Source: Acanthaster planci (taxonomy: Eukaryota; Echinodermata; Asteroidea; Valvatida; Acanthasteridae). Taken from it: a stretch of 64,000 bases of DNA. The notes beneath the pieces are model-generated. The model saw only the letters and a list, made by a program, of their open reading frames with translations, made no database searches and was not told the origin of the DNA. Positions 55,901-64,000 of this stretch are shown in pieces. Where the stretch lies: positions 844,622-908,621 of the forward strand of contig NW_019091428.1 in NCBI RefSeq assembly GCF_001949145.1, read 5' to 3'. The first letter of the stretch is position 1. Every line of letters starts with the position of its first letter. The position numbers and the translations under genes were made by a program.

Positions 55901-57338
55901 TGCAGAGGCCGGGGTTTAAGGCTTTTAACTCAATTTTCAGGACCGCTTTGGGCCCTGTAATAGGATCAGCTGATCTGATTATAAATGCGCACGCTGGGGA
56001 TACACAGATCCGCGTGGGGCACGGGCCTGGAAATATTTTTAAGGAGGTGTGAATCTTCTGTCCAGTTTTATGCTGCTGTCTGGTGTAATAGTAGCAGAGT
56101 GGTTTTCCAGGGTCACAGGTGCATGCATTGCATTAGTTTCATATCAATGACATACCGGTACATGTTCATATTTGAAATTTTTATTTTTGGAAAACTAATA
56201 GAAATCACTTTCATCTCAGATGGAATAATGGGCCGTTCATAGGAATCTGGCATCAGTGTTTTGCGAGTGTGAATACTGATTGTAATTAACATGTTTATAA
56301 GAGTGCGCTAACCCTCAAAATTGTACCGTAAGCTTCATTTTCCATGAACGACTGTACAATCCTGTAGCTGAAAACTGGAGCCCAGATCTTTGTTTGAGTT
56401 CAAAAAGTTATCGTGCATTTTCACAGTAAAAGGACAAGGTGAAATTTCTGATTTCTGATGCCCTGGCATTGATGAACTCATCGCGTTGTCATAGAAACAG
56501 CCTGAATATAAAAAGAAATGAGCCAAATAAATAAAACACATTGTTCTGTATTCAGAACTCCCATGAAATCTTTGCTTGGGTGATTTTCTGTCAGTATCAG
56601 CAGTGGGATTGTAATTTCTTCGATCAGTCATGATGAGTGCAATTTTTCCCCCTTTCTGAGAGCAGGGGGGAAGTGTTGGACATGCGTTATTCCAATATGA
56701 CACGGATTAGTGTAATTTCCAAATTTGACAGCTCTATTTCCACTCCAAATGGGCGGCTATCATTTTTTGTTGCGCCGGGGACCGTCGCCAGAGGATCTTC
56801 AGCAATCCAGTAATAACCACTCGGCCCTCCGCTTGGCCGAGCACATGCTCACGTGGGTCTGCAGCTCTTCTCATTCCACTACTGTTTAAACTGCTGCCGG
56901 CCCAGGGGCTAAATGGCTTGTGCAGATGCTGCACCCATGCGCGCCGGATATTGTAACCCTCTCGGCCGTGTCAGACCTCACACCTATTTCCACTTGGCCC
57001 GGGATTTGGCGATTGGCTTAACAAATGAGGTAATGCATCTTGTCTTTTTTTGTGGCTGTCTGTGTGCCTCAGACTCAAATTGAGAAGTCATGTTTGGAGT
57101 GCTGACTGAGTGGATTTTGTTTTTTCCGCTACTTGTACAGGAGGCAAAATACAATAGCGATGATAAAGTAATGGTTGGGATTTTTTCTCTGTAGCTTTCA
57201 AAGATTGTGTAGAAATTCGTAAGAAAATGGTCAATTCACGATTGCCTACCGAGTAGTCAGTACCGAGATTTATAAATGTTTACATTGCCAGTTGTGAGGG
57301 AATTCATTCCAATTTTGACTAAATTTGGTTTCCATTTC

Positions 57339-57704
57339 AATAAGCCTTTTGCAAGTTAACTTTGACCCAAATCTGGAACACTGAGTTCTTTAAATTCATG
57401 TGAACATAACATCTTGAATTCTCCTTACTAAAACCACTGTTGCTATACCTCATGATTCAGGGCAAACTTTTGCTTAGTTACATAAGAGATGCCTTGCAAC
57501 AATACACTGTTCTCAATGGATAAGAATGGCACAAGGGAACGAGTCCATTCCAGAGATGATGGTCGCTATGCGAAAGCTTGCCCAGAATCACGAGGTATAG
57601 CAACAGTGTCTTTAGTTTGGGGAATTCAAATTGTTATGTTTATGTGCAGTCAGATAACTCAGTGCACCAGATTTTATTCGAATTTAACTCGCAAATGGCT
57701 TATT
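57339..57704. mobile_element. palindromic MITE-like element, copy 2
   Basis: This 366-bp element starts aataagccttttgcaagtta and ends actcgcaaatggcttatt, inverted termini that match better than in copy 1. The interior contains ctgttgctatacctcatgat mirrored by aatcacgaggtatagcaaca, as in the copy at 23141-23507. The two copies can be aligned in either orientation because of the palindrome. Confidence 0.8.
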
Positions 57705-57928
57705 CTGGGACCATCCTATTTGCTGGAGAATTTCCAGTTTTGGAGTCAGAGCCCGTTTAGAGTAATATAGTGTGATTGTTTTCAGTCGGAAACAACACAA
57801 GACCGGTTTCAGTGCTGGGAGACACTGGTATTTACTTCTTCGCTGCCATTACATAAACATATATGGATCGGAGGCAGCCGGTCCTCGTGTGAGGGGAAGT
57901 CATCGACATTTATTTCACTTCATGCTGG

Positions 57929-57994
57929 GTCTGTTGGCGTAACGGTCCAGCGCTTATCACATCAAGCCAGGGAGCGTGGGTCCACATTTTAGAC
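57929..57994 (+). repeat. tRNA-like fragment (pseudo-tRNA or SINE head)
   Basis: The sequence ttggcgtaacggtccagcgc resembles a tRNA box A region, and gcgtgggtccacattt about 30 bp later is a decayed box B. The ends gtct and agac could pair. It is too diverged for a functional tRNA; the anticodon arm cannot be assigned. Confidence 0.35.
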
Positions 57995-59543
57995 ACGCAT
58001 GGCGATCGCTCTGCATTCTCAGATGTGCCTGTTAAATACACTCATGCTCGCCACAGTATCAGTATGCGGCCTGGGTCATTTTTTTGTGGGTTAGAAAACG
58101 TTCTGAAGAAACCAGTAAATTGTTGTTTGAGCTTGACCACATCTGACAACTTCAAGTGGTGTCTGATGAACATCCAAGTTGTACCAGAGTTGTGATTGTC
58201 AATTGCTGATTTATGGCTGTGCCCTTCTTCTACTCTTTTAAGCTGAGAAGAAGCTAGGGCAGAGGCTGGGCATGGGGTTTGAAGGAGATTCTGCCTCCTT
58301 CCCTGTTTGCTGTTGTTGTGCTGTGACAGATTTTTACGAAACTCATCTCCAGAATTGCTTGCTATTTCATCCAGGTTTGAATCCAAGCAATAAGTGATTT
58401 TTGTGTATGTGTACATGTAGTTTAAATCAATGAAGATTCTCATTGTCATGGTGAATAAGCACTTCCGGGCATGATCAATGGAAAATGGGTATTGTGGGGG
58501 GGGGAAGAACAAATCTGCGCAATTTCTTATTCAACCCGTGCTGAAGCATTGAAGAGTCTGCGAGAAATGCGTATCGATTTCATGAAATTGGTGTCAAAAT
58601 ACACGTACGTGTCCCATACATGTATCAGCAGAAAAGTTGCAGAGTTTTCTCTGGTCAAAGAAAGGCTTTGTGGTGATAATGGAGACGGTGCCTTAGGGTG
58701 GGTGGAATTCAGCCCCAGGGCTCGAGTTATTGGTAAAAGCTGTTTGAAGAACCAATCAAGTATTTTGCTGAATGGATTACTTTGTGTCTGAAACTCTGTG
58801 TGTGGGTAAAGCATCCAGGTTGAATCGATCGCTGAGACACCCGACCAGCTTTAAGCCCAACTGTGTCTCCAGCTGGTACTCGACCGCTTCAATATCGAGC
58901 GCGGTCGATAATTCTCCATGTTCTTAGCGTGGTTGTAATGCTGAACCCAACAGATCACATTCATGTTCAACTCCCATTCATTTTAATTACACGTGACATG
59001 ATCCCAGCCGGCGGCCGTCCCACTCGCAAGCTGTCAACACAGCGACTAGGAGCTCTGCCTCTGTTTCAAGGCAAACTAACCCTGATTTTCTGCTGCCGTG
59101 ATGTGCGAAATGTGTCTTTGTCTGTCTTCTGCTCATTTTTAAATGTTGTTTAAGATACCTTCCAATATGGCAACACTGAAATAGTGTCATTTTCAAATCA
59201 AGATAAGAGTAAATGTAGTTTGTTCATCCTTTTATGCTTTGCTGTTTTGAAAAGAACAAAGCGTTCATCCGCAGAGTTGAGTCTGCTTTGGAGGAGACCG
59301 TTTCCGACAGGAAACACCAGTGAGACAAAAGTTGTTGATGTCTCAGTGTTAGATTTCACTTCCACGAATTGAAAGCTGAAAGCAAATTTGATAATGTCTG
59401 AATTTGTTTGCATTGTTCTGGGAACAGGTTATATGATTTCATTTACAAATTTCATGGCCAGGAAACTGATGCTGTGCAAGTGTTTGCAGCCAAATTGTAT
59501 TATCGGCACTCTTTTTGAGCCTATTTTGTGGCCAATCGGATAA

Positions 59544-59788
59544 GGGTAATTCCAGAAATCAGGGGTCCAAAAGTGTGACATTTTTGTGTCCCTTTTACAT
59601 CTGGACTTTGTTATTTGACATGGAAACATCGCCGGAATTGATTTCAAAGTATTACTGTTTGTTTGGCAGGTAATTTGCATTGATTCATCACTCTTGGAAA
59701 TTAGAAAATGTGTTCTGAACTTAAAAAATCATTGGTCAGATCTAACAGGGACACGAAAAAAATGGACCCCTAATTTCTGGAACTACCC
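59544..59788. mobile_element. MITE-like fold-back element
   Basis: The left end gggtaattccagaaatcagg and the right end cctaatttctggaactaccc are inverted repeats with few mismatches. Internal segments ggggtccaaaag...tgtgtccc and gggacacg...atggacccc are also inverted. It is 245 bp long, with no coding capacity. Confidence 0.75.
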
Positions 59789-62700
59789 ATAAAGCATATT
59801 GAGCACTTCAGTACTGTAAGTGATAACTCAAAGGATTTAAACACTTTGAAGTTAGGCCAGCATTCCCAAATTTTGAGATTACTTCTAACTCTATAGAGTC
59901 CTTTTGCCTCGACATGATTTCCCTGGTGCATGTAAACTTAACCTTTAAGAAGTCGGTGACTAGAAACAGAAGTGTCTGGGACACAAAGACTCACTTTCAG
60001 ATGGTGAAACTCTGAAAATAGGAGACAAGAATCATCCCCCACTCGCTGGCAATCATTAACGGACCGCTGATGAGATTGCTCCAAGCAAACAGTTCCTGGA
60101 TGCAGATAGCTTTGCAATGCAGCCACCCACAATTTCACAGAGTATAAATCAGTCTCGTTCCTTGTAGAGGATTAAGACTTCATCGGAATATCTACGACAT
60201 GACCACACACGGAAATATACTTCGTCTTCCGTGGTTTCTTGCTTTAAAGATTTGTCGTTTCACAATAACTCTTTCTGTCAGAAGCATTTTTGATTGTGTC
60301 TGTAACATCCCTGTAACTGAACATTAGCTCTAGTTTACATTTGAGTAACAATTCATCAGATTCAAACCCACACATTGCAGGCTCTCAGAACACAAGTATT
60401 ACTCGCATGTCATATTCACTCAGCTCCTTGGGAATTCCGTTTCACACCGGCGGTGTTAGTAAATCTTAATTTTGAGCCCCGAGCTGTCGTTCCGCTCTGG
60501 CCAGAACCTGCCGTAATCCCCTCGGGCCAAACAGAAATTACCACCGTGGAAGTATCAGCTGCATGTACATGTATATTCCTTAGACAGAGACCTCACCTTG
60601 CTAGGCATGTTAGCTTTACTGTTTTAAGATAATCAAAGCATACAGTGAGAGGGAAAGATAGTCTTTATAATTCCCGGCCAAGTCCTAAGGCCATGAATGA
60701 GCCTTGCCCATTCCATGGTTCTACTGTGCAGGAAATACACCTGAGCAAGTGATGTATGTCTCACAAAAAGTTAAATGAGAATTGACATTAAGCCACGTGT
60801 ACCTCACATGCTGTTTGACAGGCAGTCCCATCTCATTTAGCAAATGCTACATGTATCTGTGCTGTGTGTTAAGCCCTGTAAGATGTGCACCGCGATGCTG
60901 CATGCACTGGGCCTTAATTAGGAGCCACAGCCGTGCTGAACCACTTTAAATTGAATTTTCTCATCCGTCACCGATGCACTGTGTAATATTAAGCATCTGG
61001 ACTTGAAGTTAAGCATGAGCATCAGTTTTACAGTGACTATAGAGAGACATGAGACACATGGATGTCATTGTCACTGTGCACCTGGTGTCTGTGCAAAGAT
61101 ATACATTGTATCACCCAGCTTGTGTACATTCAGATGAAAATCTGTTGTGCTCAATCTGTGCCATATGGGGTCCTTAGTGGCACTTTATGGTTCCCAAACC
61201 ATTCCTGCGAGAACTCGAAGTGCCATCTACTGTTTGTGCACAAAAGCCCATGCATTCTGCAGTTCATAGAGTATCACCTGCGCTTACCTTCCTAACAAAA
61301 CCCTTGACATCCTTGGGACAGGACTAGCATGGTGCCGGCACCAGCACCAGTATAAAGCCATGAAGAGTTGGCCACTTGAAGGCCACGTTAACTTCTGGAA
61401 GCAACTTTGCGAAGGCAGTGATATGTGCATATATCAAATAGCCGGACCAACTTGGCTCCACAACCTGGGGACTTTTGCAACACATTTTAAAATGGACCAG
61501 AGAACCATGGACCAAGACTCATGGGATAAACATACCACCAATGCTGTGTGTAATTTATTCGGTGTCATCTCGGTTGGAACAAACGAGGAACCAAAACAAG
61601 ATGCAGCTGAGCGTAACATGAGGAGTCTGATCGACCTCATTAAAGGAGGAGTTAGTGTGGCAAAGTCAACCAGATTCGTCATGGTGATTTGGCAGCGAAT
61701 ATCCAAAATATTTAAGCAAACTATTAAGCCTATCATCCTAAATTACGCTTCATGGTGTTTTTCCTCCAGTAACAATGCCTGATTGAATCCTAATCACCTT
61801 GTTCTGGCTGAGGTCTCTCCAGTAAGCCACAAAGATAGATGTAGGGGCACCTCATTAAATAATTGCCAAACCATTACCCCAAGCAGGCCATTTGTCCTAA
61901 TGAAGACATCATTCGCTCAAATTGGTTTCTGAATAAATTCAAAGGAATCAGTCAGCAAGTCATTGTTGTACTCTGATCATAATGAGTATGATATCCATCG
62001 CTGTCCAGAAAAACCCATTAAGGGCCAGTTTTTTGCACAAGCTGGTACGCCACAATTCTGGGAGGACCTGTTTGTTACCCAATCCCCGCTAGCCTGGATA
62101 AGGTTTTCAGTCAACCAGACGATATGCACAGTTGCTGTGGCAATGGTATTCATCTGCACTCATTCCCACACGTTTCCCTGTCCAACATAAAATGCCACTC
62201 CAGTCTGAAGGCCTTTGAAACCCCATCCCCCTTTATGTTAAAAGAGTATGGCATTCTTCGGCAGAGAAAGAAATGATAATACAGTGATCTCTGGAGCTGT
62301 CCTTGATGAGAAGAGTGCATTGTATTCTTTGTCTGCCGAGCCATAATTCAGAAGCCAGTGATGTTGTTTCATTGTACATGTATTTGAACGTATTGCCCTA
62401 TTGCCTGCATTTTGCACTGTGGGTTGGAATACTGGATGCAGAGTGGTATATTTGCCGTCCCCATGTAAAGATTTCTGCTAAGACGGAGCGGGAGAATTTA
62501 ATGTAAGTTGGAGAACTTGCACCTGCTTGACGGGTGCTTCGTCTACCCTGCGTCGCCGGGTCCTCGCATGGTAGTATTAATGTAACATTTACATTGAATT
62601 AATGCGGCGTGTATTTGCCGAGCTACTCCAGATAAGTGGGTCCATATCTACTGGCCCGAGATGTACATACTCTAAAAAGTATCTCTCTGGATGCACATTG

Positions 62701-64000
62701 ATCAGCGCTGGTGTTTGCATAATTTACAAAATGGCTCTTAGTAATGTCTCCGCGGAGACTACCAAGTTGATATTTGAAGATTGAAGATGAAGTCGGTTCT
62801 ATTGAAATTGCAGTTTTATTGAAGTGGAGATGATATGCTCTTTAGTATTTCTAGAGGGGATTCGGGAACTTGTTGGCATAACCCTTGAATGTGTCTGTAG
62901 CTATATTGTATTACATGACCAAAGATTTGCTGTGATTCTTTTTGTTTGAATGTATATTAAAAAAAAATTGTTTTACAGTTGTTTCAATTTTCCATCACTT
63001 AATATATCCATTGTAAGAATTCAGCTTCGAAGCTGATTTCAGCTTTTTTGTTGAGATGATTACGTTGAATTTCAGCTTCTTTGTACACCGGCTCTGCACA
63101 AAATTATGGGTACTTTTTAAATTTCCCTTTTTGCCGGCTGTTTTTAAACTTTTTTGGTATGTGGTCACTCACACCTCTGTTACAGAGCTATACCCCAGTG
63201 CATGTATATGTACGCGTAGTGTGCTCCGTTATGTACATGTTATAAAGTGCTGAGGAGGTATCATTCCTCCTGTGTTCCTTCACACCCAAGTCTTAAGGCG
63301 CCTTTCCTTATGCAGTCAACTTGCGTTGCATATCTGTCAAAATCGCTCCCAGGGCTATTTTGAAGGCCAAACGCAATGCACACGTGTTATGTTAATGGAG
63401 TCGTTTTTTGTGTCTGTGAAAGTGAAACGCATGACCGCATCTTGTACGTAACGCATCCCCAAAAACGTACAGCACGTATGGAAAGGCGCCTGTATGCTAT
63501 AAAAAAGTCACGTCTGCTTCTGAACTGTGATATCAGTCGATTTTGTTTTTGTGGAAATACTTGGAGTAATATTCAATCAAAAAATTGAATCAGTTTAAGA
63601 TTTCCAAAAATCTTCACTGACGAAGCCAAATTGTGTGCAGTCTGAAATTGGGACAGTGTAAAATTGTTTGGAGATGTGGAATGCATTGTTGGACCGACAA
63701 TACACACTGAAACAGTCTAGCAAGCCTTCAAAACAAACATTTATCCGGATTAAAGCAGTCATCAAGAAAAGGAATTTGTTTTCAGAAAGGCCTGAGTTAC
63801 GAGCATTTGCACACGCATTCCAAAGTGTGCGAAGCAGGCCGTAAACAATGGTGGGGCTAGATTGTGCTGAGGCAGTAGGCGTGCTCGAGCCTTACACAGA
63901 GCATGTTACCATCGCGGCCGGCCGGCTGGCGAGGCCCCTATTGAGATGGCCAGCTGTTCCTATTGTCAGCCCTCTTCCCCTCCTCTCCCTCAACAAACCT

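Larger units (their letters stand above)
47001..57338 (+). other. dystrophin intron 20, middle part
   Basis: No supported gene was found. The region includes T-G tracts (49169-49181, 49649-49663, 50683-50698), a CT microsatellite and a small CCCTAA hairpin at 52866-52940. Purine-rich stretches translate into charged peptides but lack gene structure. Confidence 0.65.
57705..64000 (+). other. dystrophin intron 20, last part in window
   Basis: The intron continues past the window end; human exon 43's counterpart is not present. I see a tRNA-like fragment (57929), a fold-back element (59544-59788) and unique AT-rich sequence. The 140-codon open frame at 61360-61782 has no recognisable feature and is not called. 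Confidence 0.65.

Noticed and set aside
61360-61782. 140-codon open frame on the + strand
   Set aside because: No domain, signal or coding bias recognised; an antisense frame of similar length overlaps it. Likely chance.
1-64000. CRISPR arrays, operons, rRNA or functional tRNA genes
   Set aside because: The window is eukaryotic intronic and exonic DNA; no regularly spaced repeats or intact RNA genes were seen.

Overview
This is animal nuclear DNA: GT-AG introns, codon-biased exons in an AT-richer background, dispersed fold-back repeats and TACATGTA-rich tracts. One 13-base run of N marks an assembly gap. The main gene is a dystrophin of the type that predates the vertebrate dystrophin/utrophin split. 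Together with the repeat style, this suggests an invertebrate deuterostome. My best guess is a cephalochordate, with echinoderm or hemichordate as alternatives; the species is inferred, not seen.

Layout. From 1 to 36359 on the + strand lie 20 coding exons of the dystrophin central rod. They correspond to human DMD exons 18-42, spectrin repeats about R4 to R16. Both ends of the gene lie outside the window. Exons 1-19 are packed into the first 18.8 kb with introns of 0.26-1.7 kb. Then comes a 17.1 kb intron (18813-35909), exon 20 (35910-36359), and an intron that runs at least 27.6 kb to the end of the window. Exon borders match human DMD almost one for one, including the 88 bp and 242 bp exons and the single phase-1 intron. 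Five human introns are absent here. Exon 18 carries about 245 extra residues (a Lys/Glu-rich segment plus an acidic linker) between two spectrin repeats, and a one-base frameshift inside its 15-bp coding repeat.

Nested in the 17.1 kb intron, on the opposite strand, are two tandem, apparently intronless genes for related Ig-superfamily receptors: signal peptide, three Ig-like domains, one membrane segment and a tyrosine-rich tail. The gene at 28350-30215 ends with an ITIM (LEYANL) and YxxP motifs. Its paralogue at 25323-26885 has an in-frame TAG, one substitution away from the AAG of the paralogue. Eighty-three further codons of clearly homologous tail follow, including an ITIM (LQYADL), and end at an aligned TAA. 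This is either a nonsense allele, a stop-codon readthrough site, or a truncated partner in an activating/inhibitory-style receptor pair.

The same intron holds a possible alternative first exon on the + strand (33532-33618). It has an ATG, 29 codons encoding a strongly hydrophobic N terminus, and a consensus donor in phase 0, which would join in frame to dystrophin exon 20. It could start a short dystrophin isoform. The remaining intronic DNA shows no gene I can support. It contains several MITE-like fold-back elements, small tandem duplications, SINE/tRNA-like fragments and microsatellites.
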